A DNA stretch of 8,412 nucleotides from Oscillospiraceae bacterium (GTDB lineage: Bacteria; Bacillota; Clostridia; Oscillospirales; Ruminococcaceae). Made by a program: the position numbers and the translations under genes. Position 1 is the first letter of the stretch. Each line of letters opens with the position of its first letter. The DNA is taken from the NCBI GenBank assembly GCA_017848075.1, contig JAGALG010000185.1:1-8412 (forward strand), in the 5' to 3' direction. Positions 1 to 6,650 of the stretch are shown here, in pieces. The notes under the pieces were generated by a model, which saw only the letters and a list, made by a program, of their open reading frames with translations, ran no database searches and was not told the DNA's origin.

Positions 1-165
1 GGTTTGTATATTGTTCAGGGTATTAAACTGAAGGATATGCCAACCACTTTGGCAACGACGATTTTCCTTGCAGCGATCTTCTGCTTTACCTCTTTGCTGC
101 TGGATATTATTTATGCTTTGGTAGATCCGCGAATCAAGAGTCGCTATACCAAAGAGGCAAGATAG
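1..165 (+). CDS. Peptide ABC transporter permease, DppB/OppB-type (3' end only)
   Basis: The window opens inside a reading frame whose last 54 codons are visible, ending at a TAG at 163-165. The visible part has one hydrophobic segment (TTIFLAAIFCFTSLLLDIIYALV) followed by DPRIKSRYTKEAR. This matches the last membrane helix and the conserved 'L.Y.(L)DPR(I/L)' tail of BPD_transp_1 permeases of the peptide/nickel family. Which permease it is comes mainly from position: it sits directly before an OppC/DppC-type permease and two peptide ATPases, where DppB/OppB is expected. It would form one half of the membrane channel of the importer. The stop codon lies inside the next gene's ribosome-binding site (TAGGAGG, 163-169), which fits one operon. 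The N-terminal part and start are outside the window. Confidence 0.85.
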   Translation, partial: GLYIVQGIKLKDMPTTLATTIFLAAIFCFTSLLLDIIYALVDPRIKSRYTKEAR

Positions 166-177
166 GAGGCTGCGCGT

Positions 178-1068
178 ATGAGTGATAAAATTCCAAACGG
201 TAATCCGTTGAAACGACGGAAAAACAGTGTGTGGAAAAATGCTTTTCTGCAGCTGATCCACAATCCTTTGTCCTGTCTTTGCCTGTGCGTAGTTGTCTTT
301 TTCATCTTGGTTATTATTTTCGCTGATGTGATTGTGCCCTATGAAGATGGTATTAAACAGATCGGTGCGAATCGCTTGATGGCACCTTGCGCGGAGCATG
401 TTTTTGGCTGTGATAGTATGGGTCGAGATTTGTTCTCCCGTATGGTTCATGGTTCCAGAAACTCTCTGACTATGGGTATTGGTGTAACCATCGTCGTTAT
501 GGGAATCGGTACCTTCCTGGGAGCAATGTGTGCTTATTACGGAGGAACCTTTGATGTGATCGTGATGCGTTTGTGCGAGCTGATGCTTTGTATCCCAGGC
601 GTTCTGTTGGCGCTGGCATTGGTGGCTGCATTGGGTCCGGGACGAAACAACCTGCTGATTGCGATCTCCATCTCCAGTATCCCCGGAGTGACTCGCCAGT
701 TCCGTGCGTTGATGCTCAATGTTATCTCCAATGACTACATCCAAGCAGCCAAGGCCTGCGGTGCACGGGACGCTTATATCATTCTCCGTCATGTTCTGCC
801 AAATGTAATGGCTTATATTATGCTGAACACTGCCAGCGGTGTTGCTGGTATGATCATGCAGATCTCTGGTTTGTCCTATATCGGCATGGGTATTCAGCAT
901 CCGGAACCCGAATGGGGCGCAATGTTGTCGGAGGCCAGAAACTATTTGGGCGAAGCACCTCATTTGATGATCATTCCTGCCGTAACGATCCTGATCGTGT
1001 CTCTGTCGCTGAACCTGCTGGGCGATGCGCTGCGTGATGCTCTGGATCCAAGGCTGAAAGCAGATTAA
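178..1068 (+). CDS. dppC: Peptide ABC transporter permease, DppC/OppC-type
   Basis: This 296-residue integral membrane protein is of normal length for DppC/OppC. It is the second channel subunit of a dipeptide/oligopeptide importer in the cytoplasmic membrane. Residues 17-55 hold the first membrane helix. They are followed by the OppC-type signature around 74-97 (HVFGCDSMGRDLFSRMVHGSRNSL; the usual GTDxxGRD reads GCDSMGRD). The core BPD_transp_1 domain spans about 95-285 with further helices near 99-120, 138-155, 213-235 and 264-284. The EAA-type cytoplasmic loop that docks on the ATPases is at about 187-209 (YIQAAKACGARDAYIILRHV). The tail DALRDALDPRLK is typical. ATG 178 follows TAGGAGG (163-169) by 8 nt. 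Substrate cannot be told from a permease: di/oligopeptides are most likely, nickel is possible. The gene symbol follows family usage and does not claim a proven substrate. Confidence 0.9.
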   Translation: MSDKIPNGNPLKRRKNSVWKNAFLQLIHNPLSCLCLCVVVFFILVIIFADVIVPYEDGIKQIGANRLMAPCAEHVFGCDSMGRDLFSRMVHGSRNSLTMGIGVTIVVMGIGTFLGAMCAYYGGTFDVIVMRLCELMLCIPGVLLALALVAALGPGRNNLLIAISISSIPGVTRQFRALMLNVISNDYIQAAKACGARDAYIILRHVLPNVMAYIMLNTASGVAGMIMQISGLSYIGMGIQHPEPEWGAMLSEARNYLGEAPHLMIIPAVTILIVSLSLNLLGDALRDALDPRLKAD

Positions 1069-1080
1069 AGGAGGTAAAAT

Positions 1081-2079
1081 ATGAGTCAAGAACTGTTACA
1101 TGTAAAAGATCTTCATATTTCCTTCAAGGCCAAAGGAAAAGATGTTCGAGCTGTGACCGGTGTTGACTTTACGGTCGACAAAGGTCAGACTATGGGCATT
1201 GTTGGCGAATCCGGTGCAGGCAAATCTGTACTTGGTCTATCGATTCTCCGTCTTCTGCCGGACGCAACAGCTTATATCCCACAGGGCAGCATCGAATTTA
1301 AGGGAAATGACCTGCTGAAGCTGTCGAAAAAGGATATGCAGAAAGTTCGCGGTGACCAGATCTCAATGATTTTCCAGGACCCAATGACTTCCTTAAACCC
1401 TGTTATGAGTGTTGGTGATCAGATCATCGAGGCGCTGCGCTATCATAATAAAGACAAACTGAACAAAGCACAGCTGGAGCAGAGAGTAGATGAAGTAATG
1501 GAGCTGGTAGGTATTCCTGCCTACCGTAAAAAAGAATACCCTCATCAGTTCTCTGGTGGTATGCGTCAGCGTGTTGTGATTGCGATTGCTTTGGTCTGCA
1601 ATCCAGAACTGCTGATTGCAGATGAGCCAACAACGGCGCTGGATGTAACCATTCAGGCACAGGTTTTGGCGATTATCCGGGATCTGCAGAAAAAATTGGG
1701 AACCGCAATGGTTTTGATCACCCATGACTTGGGTATTGTTGCTCAGATGTGTGATAAAGTTGGCGTTATGTATGCAGGTGAAATGGTAGAGCACGGAAGT
1801 ATCGAAGATATTTTCAGCGGCGATTTCCACCATCCATACACAATGGGCCTTTTTGGTTCGATTCCAAATCTGGAAACTGAAAGCAAACGCCTGAGCCCGA
1901 TCCCAGGTTTGATGCCTCCGCCAAACAATTTGCCGGAAGGCTGCCGTTTCCATCCACGCTGCAAACATTGCATGGAGATTTGTAAAACGGTTGCTCCGGA
2001 GAAATATTACGATAAAGAAGGCCATTATGTAGCCTGCCATCTGTTCCGTGACAAAGGAAAGGAGGAGAACCATGACTGA
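1081..2079 (+). CDS. dppD: Peptide ABC transporter ATP-binding protein, DppD/OppD-type
   Basis: This 332-residue cytoplasmic ATPase powers the importer together with the DppF-type partner encoded next. Visible motifs are Walker A GESGAGKS (42-49), Q-loop IFQDPMTSLNP (97-107), ABC signature FSGGMRQR (157-164), Walker B LLIADEP (177-183), D-loop ALD (186-188) and switch THD (214-216). A C-terminal oligopeptide-transporter domain follows (about 233-320, HPYTMGLFGSIP). It ends in a cysteine set C288-x5-C294-x6-C301-x17-C319, with an extra C297. This pattern is known in DppD/OppD-family proteins to bind a [4Fe-4S] cluster. ATG 1081 has a strong AAAGGAGG site (1067-1074). The 3' end overlaps the next gene by 8 nt, consistent with translational coupling. 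Length and all catalytic motifs are intact. Confidence 0.93.
   Translation: MSQELLHVKDLHISFKAKGKDVRAVTGVDFTVDKGQTMGIVGESGAGKSVLGLSILRLLPDATAYIPQGSIEFKGNDLLKLSKKDMQKVRGDQISMIFQDPMTSLNPVMSVGDQIIEALRYHNKDKLNKAQLEQRVDEVMELVGIPAYRKKEYPHQFSGGMRQRVVIAIALVCNPELLIADEPTTALDVTIQAQVLAIIRDLQKKLGTAMVLITHDLGIVAQMCDKVGVMYAGEMVEHGSIEDIFSGDFHHPYTMGLFGSIPNLETESKRLSPIPGLMPPPNNLPEGCRFHPRCKHCMEICKTVAPEKYYDKEGHYVACHLFRDKGKEENHD
2058..2065 (+). promoter_or_regulatory. Ribosome-binding site fixing the DppF start
   Basis: AAAGGAGG lies inside the end of the dppD-type gene, 6 nt before ATG 2072. A GTG at 2048 in the same frame would add eight residues (MTKERRRT) but has no such site at the right distance. ATG 2072 is therefore the chosen start. 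Confidence 0.8.
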
Positions 2080-3037
2080 TCATAGCAAATATCTGATGGA
2101 AACACGGGATCTGAAAACCTATTTCCCAGTCGGACAGGGTAAAACGCTGCATGCAGTAGATGGAATTAACCTCCGTATCCCACGAGGTCAGACCTTGGGC
2201 GTTGTTGGCGAGTCCGGTTGTGGTAAATCCACACTGGGACGCAGTATCCTTCGTTTGATCGAACCAACGGATGGTCAGATTTTGATGGACGGTGTTGACA
2301 TTACCAAGCTGAAACGCAGTGAAATGCGGAAGCTGCGTACGGATATGCAGATCATTTTCCAGGATCCATATTCTTCTCTGGACCCAAGAATGACCATCGA
2401 AGATTCGATTGCGGAACCTTTGCTGGTGAATAAGATCTATAAAACAAAGGCGGAAGCCTATGCTCGCGTAGATGAGTTGATGGAAACCGTTGGCCTTGCT
2501 CAGAGAAACGCAAGCCTGTTCCCACATGAGATCTCCGGCGGTCTGCGTCAGCGTGTTGGTATCGCTCGTGCATTGGCAACCAATCCGAAGTTTATCGTTT
2601 GTGATGAGCCGGTTTCCGCACTGGATGTCAGCATTCAGGCACAGATCCTGAATCTTCTCATGGATCTGCAGGAGCAGATGGGTCTGACCTATCTATTTAT
2701 TACACACGACCTGAGTGTTGTAAAACATATTTCTCACAACATTGCAGTAATGTATTTGGGTCAGTGTGTGGAGATGGCTCCTTCCAATGAGATCTTCCGG
2801 GAACCAAAACATCCTTATACCCAGGCTCTGTTGGACGCGATCCCAACAGCAAGTCTTGCAACTCGTGAAAGAGAGCTGAAGATCATTCGTGGTGAAGTAG
2901 CAAGCCCGATTGATCCGGCTCCGGGTTGTCGTTTTGCAGCTCGTTGCCCCTATGCGACAGAGCGCTGCCGAACAGAAAATCCTGTATTCCGGGAAATCAG
3001 CCCGGATCACTGGGTGGCCTGTCACGAAGTACAGTAA
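2072..3037 (+). CDS. dppF: Peptide ABC transporter ATP-binding protein, DppF/OppF-type
   Basis: This 321-residue ATPase is of normal length and is the second nucleotide-binding subunit of the importer. Motifs, numbered from ATG 2072: Walker A GESGCGKS (46-53), Q-loop IIFQDPYSSLDP (94-105), signature ISGGLRQR (154-161; Leu where Gln or Met is usual), Walker B FIVCDEP (174-180), SALD (182-185) and switch THD (211-213). The C-terminal oligopeptide-transporter domain carries C286-x5-C292-x6-C299-x17-C317, the same spacing as in the DppD-type partner, so both ATPases could hold an Fe-S cluster. The start overlaps the dppD-type stop (ATGACTGA, 2072-2079). A terminator follows directly, so this is the last gene of the operon and the binding protein must lie upstream or elsewhere. 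The family assignment is firm; the exact peptide range is unknown. Confidence 0.93.
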   Translation: MTDHSKYLMETRDLKTYFPVGQGKTLHAVDGINLRIPRGQTLGVVGESGCGKSTLGRSILRLIEPTDGQILMDGVDITKLKRSEMRKLRTDMQIIFQDPYSSLDPRMTIEDSIAEPLLVNKIYKTKAEAYARVDELMETVGLAQRNASLFPHEISGGLRQRVGIARALATNPKFIVCDEPVSALDVSIQAQILNLLMDLQEQMGLTYLFITHDLSVVKHISHNIAVMYLGQCVEMAPSNEIFREPKHPYTQALLDAIPTASLATRERELKIIRGEVASPIDPAPGCRFAARCPYATERCRTENPVFREISPDHWVACHEVQ

Positions 3038-3046
3038 AATATACGA

Positions 3047-3076
3047 GAAAAAGCACCTCCCAGGAGGTGCTTTTTC
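3047..3076 (+). terminator. Intrinsic terminator of the peptide importer operon
   Basis: Perfect hairpin with arms AAAAAGCACCTC(C) and (G)GAGGTGCTTTTT around a CCAG-type loop, beginning 10 nt after the dppF-type stop and ending in TTTTTCTT. The A-rich left arm lets it also work from the opposite direction. Confidence 0.9.
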
Positions 3077-3109
3077 TTATTATGAGGTGAAGGGTAAAAT
3101 CAAAATAAA

Positions 3110-3123
3110 CGAACATTTGTTCT
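3110..3123 (+). promoter_or_regulatory. LexA/SOS box upstream of the Y-family polymerase
   Basis: CGAACATTTGTTCT contains the dyad GAAC-N4-GTTC, a close match to the Gram-positive LexA (DinR) operator CGAAC-N4-GTTCG. It lies about 30 nt upstream of the extended -10 element of a DNA-damage-tolerance gene pair, the expected place for an SOS operator. Binding by LexA is inferred from sequence and context. Confidence 0.8.
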
Positions 3124-3151
3124 AAAATCTATAGCTTTTTTGCCTCGTCTT

Positions 3152-3160
3152 TGGTATAAT
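3152..3160 (+). promoter_or_regulatory. Extended -10 promoter of the polymerase-YolD unit
   Basis: TGGTATAAT is an extended -10 (TGN-TATAAT) with a perfect TATAAT at 3155-3160. No good -35 is present; the 17-nt-spaced hexamer at 3132-3137 is TAGCTT. The extended element may compensate, or the promoter may be weak until induced. The predicted start near 3167 leaves a leader of about 130 nt before ATG 3296. No riboswitch or gene is recognisable in that leader. Confidence 0.65.
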
Positions 3161-3182
3161 AACTGTAGAACAGTTATTATAC
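3154..3182. repeat. Perfect inverted repeat around the SOS promoter -10
   Basis: GTATAATAACTG (3154-3165) and CAGTTATTATAC (3171-3182) are exact reverse complements around the 5-nt spacer TAGAA. The -10 hexamer lies in the left arm and the predicted transcription start falls in the spacer. The dyad also places a TATAAT on the minus strand (3176-3181). It is not terminator-like because it has no GC-rich stem. It could be an operator for a second regulator, or a transcript hairpin if transcription starts upstream. Confidence 0.8.
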
Positions 3183-3295
3183 TGGATGTCCAAGGCGATA
3201 CGCTCTGCAGGTGCATCGCTGCCGCCTGTTATGGACGATAATACCCCTGCAAGCTTTGCTTTTGCGGGAATAATAGAAGAAAGAGGTGAGGAAGC

Positions 3296-4816
3296 ATGGA
3301 AAAAAACTATATTGCCATCGATCTGAAATCCTTCTATGCTTCTGTGGAGTGTGTAGAGCGAGGCTTGGATCCGATGACGACCAATCTTGTGGTAGCAGAC
3401 CACAGCCGAACAGAAAAGACGATTTGTCTGGCTGTTTCGCCCTCCCTAAAGAGCTATGGGATTTCAGGTCGTGCCCGCTTGTATGAGGTTGTGCAGCGTG
3501 TAGAGCAGGTCAATATACAGAGGAAAAAACAGGCTCCGGATCGAGTTTTAACAGGGAAGTCCTGGCATGATCCGGACTTGAAGATTCATCCGGAGCTGGC
3601 CTTGGATTACATTGTGGCACCGCCACAGATGGCTCACTATATGGATTGGAGCAGCCGAATTTATCAAATTTACCTGAAATATATTGCTCCGGAGGATATC
3701 CATGTGTATTCCATTGATGAGGTCATGATGGATGTGACGAACTATTTGCAGACCTACAATATGACCGCCCGGGAATTAGCGAAGACCATGATTTTGGATG
3801 TTCTGAACAGCACTGGAATTACAGCGACGGCAGGAATCGGCAGTAATCTGTATTTATGCAAGGTAGCCATGGATATTGGAGCCAAACACACAGCTCCGGA
3901 CAAAAATGGGGTTCACATTGCGGAACTGGATGAACTGTCTTACCGAAAAACGCTTTGGAGTCACCGACCATTGACAGATTTCTGGAGAGTCGGACGGGGA
4001 TATGCGAAAAAACTGGAGAAGCATGGTCTCAATACCATGGGAGACATTGCTCGCTGCTCTTTGGGTAAGGAAAGCGATTACTATAACGAAGATTTGTTGT
4101 ACCGGCTGTTTGGCGTTAATGCGGAGCTGCTGATCGACCATGCTTGGGGATGGGAGCCTTGTACGCTTGCCGATATTAAATCTTACAAGCCGGAAAATAA
4201 CAGCATTGGAGCAGGGCAGGTGCTGCAATGCCCCTACACCTTTGAAAAAGCTCGTTTAGTCGTTCGGGAGATGGCAGATTTGTTAGCTTTGGATTTGGTT
4301 GATAAAGGCTTGGTTACAGACCAGTTGGTATTGACAGTTGGATATGATATTGAGAATCTGAAAAATCCGGAGCTTCGCCGCCGCTATAAAGGGGAGATTA
4401 CTACCGATCATTATGGCAGGGCTGTTCCAAAACATGCTCACGGGACGATTAATTTGGGTAAATATGGTTCTTCTACCAAGCGAATCTTGGAAGCAATAGG
4501 GGAACTGTACGATCGGATCGTTGACCCGGAACTGTTGATCCGCCGTATGAATCTGGTTGCCAACCATGTGGTATATGAAACGGATTTGTCCAAAGAAGAG
4601 CATTTTGAGCAAATGGACCTGTTTACAGACTATGAGGCTCTGCAAAAGCGAGAGGAAAGGGAAGCAGTTGAGCTTGGGAAAGAGCGTCGACGACAAAAAG
4701 CTTTGATTGTCATTAAGAAAAAGTTTGGTAAGAATGCCATTATGAAAGGTATGAATTTGGAGGAAGGCGCCACTGCGAAAGAACGAAACGGAACCATAGG
4801 AGGGCACAAAGCATGA
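3296..4816 (+). CDS. Y-family translesion DNA polymerase (UmuC/UvrX-like)
   Basis: This 506-residue protein belongs to the ImpB/MucB/SamB (UmuC/DinB) family and would copy past damaged template bases. The metal-binding residues are present: D9 in AIDLKSFYASVE (7-18), and D141/E142 in YSIDEVMMD (138-146). Y14 sits at the steric-gate position. The helix-hairpin-helix-like thumb region is around 226-255 (LTDFWRVGRGYAKKLEKHGLNTMGDIA). The little-finger domain begins near 300 (NNSIGAGQVL) and runs to about 425. QMDLF (439-443) is a beta-clamp-binding motif. A charged tail follows (450-470). It is longer than DinB (about 350) and resembles the UvrX/YqjW-type polymerases of Firmicutes, which are chromosomal or carried on mobile elements. 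ATG 3296 follows AAGAGGTGAGG (3281-3291). The LexA-type box upstream suggests SOS induction, and the partner YolD-like gene overlaps the 3' end. No broken motif is seen. Confidence 0.93.
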   Translation: MEKNYIAIDLKSFYASVECVERGLDPMTTNLVVADHSRTEKTICLAVSPSLKSYGISGRARLYEVVQRVEQVNIQRKKQAPDRVLTGKSWHDPDLKIHPELALDYIVAPPQMAHYMDWSSRIYQIYLKYIAPEDIHVYSIDEVMMDVTNYLQTYNMTARELAKTMILDVLNSTGITATAGIGSNLYLCKVAMDIGAKHTAPDKNGVHIAELDELSYRKTLWSHRPLTDFWRVGRGYAKKLEKHGLNTMGDIARCSLGKESDYYNEDLLYRLFGVNAELLIDHAWGWEPCTLADIKSYKPENNSIGAGQVLQCPYTFEKARLVVREMADLLALDLVDKGLVTDQLVLTVGYDIENLKNPELRRRYKGEITTDHYGRAVPKHAHGTINLGKYGSSTKRILEAIGELYDRIVDPELLIRRMNLVANHVVYETDLSKEEHFEQMDLFTDYEALQKREEREAVELGKERRRQKALIVIKKKFGKNAIMKGMNLEEGATAKERNGTIGGHKA

Positions 4817-5208
4817 AAGGAAAATATGATGATATGCTTTATTTGCCACATCCACTGTCGAAAAAGCATCCTCGCATGTCGAATCGAGATCGGGCAGCCC
4901 AGTTCTCTCCTTTTGCAGCGCTGACAGGTTTTGAATCCCGGATCCATGAAACGGCTCGTTTGACCGATACAAAGATCGAATTGGACGATTATGCCAGAGA
5001 GGAGATCAATCATATGCTGTGCCTTATTCAGGGAAAAAAGACGCAGCCATTTTTGATCACCTATTTTCGGAAAGATGACCGCAAGGCAGGAGGCATGTAT
5101 ATCACGCAGTATTCAGCAGTAAAAAAAGTGGATGCAGATGCTATGGAGCTGATACTGCCGGATAATAGCCGGATTCCATTTGCGAATCTTTACAGTATCC
5201 AAGAGTAA
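4813..5208 (+). CDS. YolD-like protein
   Basis: This 131-residue protein resembles the YolD-like family. It has the N-terminal block HPLSKKHPRMSNRDRAAQFSPFAALTGFESRI (13-44), a middle helix DDYAREEINHMLCLIQ (58-73) and a C-terminal beta-rich part ending in IPFANLYSIQ. YolD-like genes regularly sit next to Y-family polymerases in Firmicutes (for example uvrX-yolD). They are thought to be small accessory proteins of translesion synthesis, possibly UmuD-like in role; the biochemical function is unsettled. The ATG overlaps the polymerase stop (ATGA, 4813-4816), and TAGGAGGG at 4797-4804 lies in the polymerase's last codons, so the two are translationally coupled and share the SOS promoter. The window encodes no separate UmuD-type peptidase. 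Confidence 0.88.
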   Translation: MKGKYDDMLYLPHPLSKKHPRMSNRDRAAQFSPFAALTGFESRIHETARLTDTKIELDDYAREEINHMLCLIQGKKTQPFLITYFRKDDRKAGGMYITQYSAVKKVDADAMELILPDNSRIPFANLYSIQE

Positions 5209-5213
5209 AATAC

Positions 5214-5243
5214 AAAAAGCCCTCCCGGACAGGAGGGCTTTTT
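5214..5243. terminator. Bidirectional terminator between convergent units
   Basis: Perfect hairpin with arms AAAAAGCCCTCC (5214-5225) and GGAGGGCTTTTT (5232-5243) and loop CGGACA. The A and T runs make it functional on both strands. It begins 5 nt after the yolD-like stop and directly abuts the stop of the minus-strand acyltransferase-like gene, so it serves both. Confidence 0.9.
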
Positions 5244-5244
5244 A

Positions 5245-6528
5245 CTATTCAGGAAAGGCATAGTTTTCAATTTCCGCAGCTATCTGACGGAGTGTGCTTT
5301 GTAGTAGTGACGCATCGGCAGAGGTAAAGGGGCCAATAACAGTGAGAACGCAGTTTCCGTCAAAACTGATGGCAGAGATCTGCATACCGGGTTTCTTTTT
5401 TACAGGGCCGCCGAACATGCCGCCCGTGGGAATTAAAGAACCCAATGCTAGATCTGCGCAGGATAGGTTTCCTAAATTAGTTAGACCAAGGGACATTTTT
5501 CCATAAACTTTACCGGTTAGAAGCAGAAGAAGCCAAATCGGGAGAGTTCTTGTTACACTGTGAAGCAGGGGAATTCCTTCCAACCCAGCATAGGGATTTT
5601 GCTTCATCACTGTTGTCTGGCGGCATACTTCAGCCAAGGTATCAGAAAAGTTCCCGGGGACTCCCTGCGGCAAAGTGGTAGGTAATGCACCGGATAAATT
5701 GCATAAACCTTCGGATTCTCCATTCTTGCAATGGCGTCGAAGGTCCATCATAGAGGTGATGCTCATTGGAACATGGGGATCTGTTCCTTCGGTGTGAGCG
5801 TAAGCCTGATAGAATGCAGCAAGCAAAAGATCATTGGCAGTTGCACCGATTTTCTTTGCTTTTTGTCGGGCAGCAGACATTGTTGAAGCGGGGATGACCT
5901 GTCGAACAAAACGGAGAAAACTGTCTTCTGAGTCGGGGCAGGGATAAAGAGTATTGGTACTGGATAAAGGATTGTTCATCAAGGAAAGCGTTTCCTTCCA
6001 ATTTAGCTTTTCGTAGGCTTGCTCTGCAGCACGATTTCCGTTTTTTACTTGAAGCAGATCGATCTGCTGGCGAAGCAAAAGATTATAAGCTTCCACCAAT
6101 TTTGATAATAGATATTTTCCATCACTGCCGTCAACACAGAGATGGCTGATACGAACAACGATAGAACTCTTAACTTCATTTTGAACTAAGGTACAGTGTA
6201 ATTGCGCTTGATCTTCCGGATGAATGGGGAGCAGAGACAGGCTGTAAGCCGTTATAGAAGGATCAGAGGAAGTAGGGATGTATTGAAAGTATGCGGAACA
6301 TGGGATGTTTTCATTGATATGCCAGTGAGAACGAAGACCGCCGGGAACAAAGCTGCCATGAAGGATATCGATACGATTGATCAGTGAATAAGTAGCGGAA
6401 CAAAGTATATCTGGGTCAACGATTCCTAGATAATCTAAAACAAAACGAACGGTGTTGTCATTGAATTCATGGACAAGATATTGAAGGCGTTCGCTAACGC
6501 CGGCAGGTTGATGTCGATTTTTATTCAT
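5245..6528 (-). CDS. Condensation-domain / alcohol-acyltransferase-like protein
   Basis: This 427-residue single-domain protein is of the CoA-dependent acyltransferase fold shared by NRPS condensation domains, PapA-type acyltransferases and alcohol acetyltransferases. The catalytic motif HxxxDG is seen as SHLCVDG (128-134), with H129 as presumed base and D133 structural. A second family block, ATANDLLLAAFYQAY (229-243), matches the 'xTVNDVLLAA' region of the second half-domain. DLRRH (262-266) and GLTNLGNLS (348-356) fit the same fold. A hydrophobic run (IWLLLLL, 331-337) could form the acyl tunnel or a membrane contact. No carrier-protein, adenylation or thioesterase domain is attached or adjacent, so it likely transfers an acyl group from CoA or a separate carrier to an unknown alcohol or amine. 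Start ATG 6526-6528 has AGGAGGT 5 nt upstream on the minus strand. It has its own promoter and a shared terminator, so it is monocistronic. The substrate cannot be deduced. Confidence 0.8.
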   Translation of the reverse strand: MNKNRHQPAGVSERLQYLVHEFNDNTVRFVLDYLGIVDPDILCSATYSLINRIDILHGSFVPGGLRSHWHINENIPCSAYFQYIPTSSDPSITAYSLSLLPIHPEDQAQLHCTLVQNEVKSSIVVRISHLCVDGSDGKYLLSKLVEAYNLLLRQQIDLLQVKNGNRAAEQAYEKLNWKETLSLMNNPLSSTNTLYPCPDSEDSFLRFVRQVIPASTMSAARQKAKKIGATANDLLLAAFYQAYAHTEGTDPHVPMSITSMMDLRRHCKNGESEGLCNLSGALPTTLPQGVPGNFSDTLAEVCRQTTVMKQNPYAGLEGIPLLHSVTRTLPIWLLLLLTGKVYGKMSLGLTNLGNLSCADLALGSLIPTGGMFGGPVKKKPGMQISAISFDGNCVLTVIGPFTSADASLLQSTLRQIAAEIENYAFPE

Positions 6529-6538
6529 TTTTTACCTC

Positions 6539-6551
6539 CTGTTTCAAACAG
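6539..6551. promoter_or_regulatory. Palindrome at the acyltransferase transcription start
   Basis: CTGTTTCAAACAG is a perfect 13-bp palindrome (6-bp arms, central C). It is centred 11 bp downstream of the minus-strand -10 hexamer, on the predicted transcription start and next to the ribosome-binding site (6534-6540). This placement fits a repressor operator. No regulator gene is nearby, and a chance occurrence cannot be excluded. Confidence 0.4.
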
Positions 6552-6555
6552 TTGG

Positions 6556-6584
6556 ATTATAATACAGAGAAAATAAAAAAACAA
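6556..6584 (-). promoter_or_regulatory. Promoter of the acyltransferase-like gene
   Basis: On the minus strand, -35 TTGTTT (6584-6579), a 17-nt spacer and -10 TATAAT (6561-6556). The predicted start near 6549 gives a leader of about 20 nt before ATG 6528. Confidence 0.75.
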
Positions 6585-6616
6585 GGTTTATTTTGTGAAC
6601 AATGCGTCAAGAAATG

Positions 6617-6650
6617 AAAAGAGCAGAGCGTAAAAACGCTCTGCTCTTTT
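6617..6650 (-). terminator. Intrinsic terminator of the VOC gene
   Basis: Fifteen-bp perfect stem, AAAAGAGCAGAGCGT (6617-6631) with ACGCTCTGCTCTTTT (6636-6650), loop AAAA. It overlaps the stop codon of the minus-strand VOC gene at 6649-6651. It separates that gene from the acyltransferase promoter just beyond. Confidence 0.88.

Noticed and set aside
2048..2071. Upstream GTG start for the DppF-type ATPase
   Set aside because: The strong AAAGGAGG at 2058-2065 is placed for ATG 2072, and the extra residues MTKERRRT are not typical of the family.
1393..2073. Long minus-strand open frame (226 codons) opposite the dppD-type gene, and similar frames opposite dppF and the polymerase
   Set aside because: They lie antisense to genes with complete family motifs, have no convincing ribosome-binding sites, and their translations show no recognisable domain. 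They are shadow frames.
3183..3295. Possible riboswitch or structured leader before the polymerase gene
   Set aside because: Only short, mismatched pairings (for example CAGGTG/CGCCTG near 3208-3228) are visible, with no known riboswitch pattern or terminator before ATG 3296.
3122..3403. Minus-strand frame of 93 codons across the SOS promoter region
   Set aside because: It crosses the promoter palindrome and the start of the polymerase gene, with no ribosome-binding site and no protein-like pattern.
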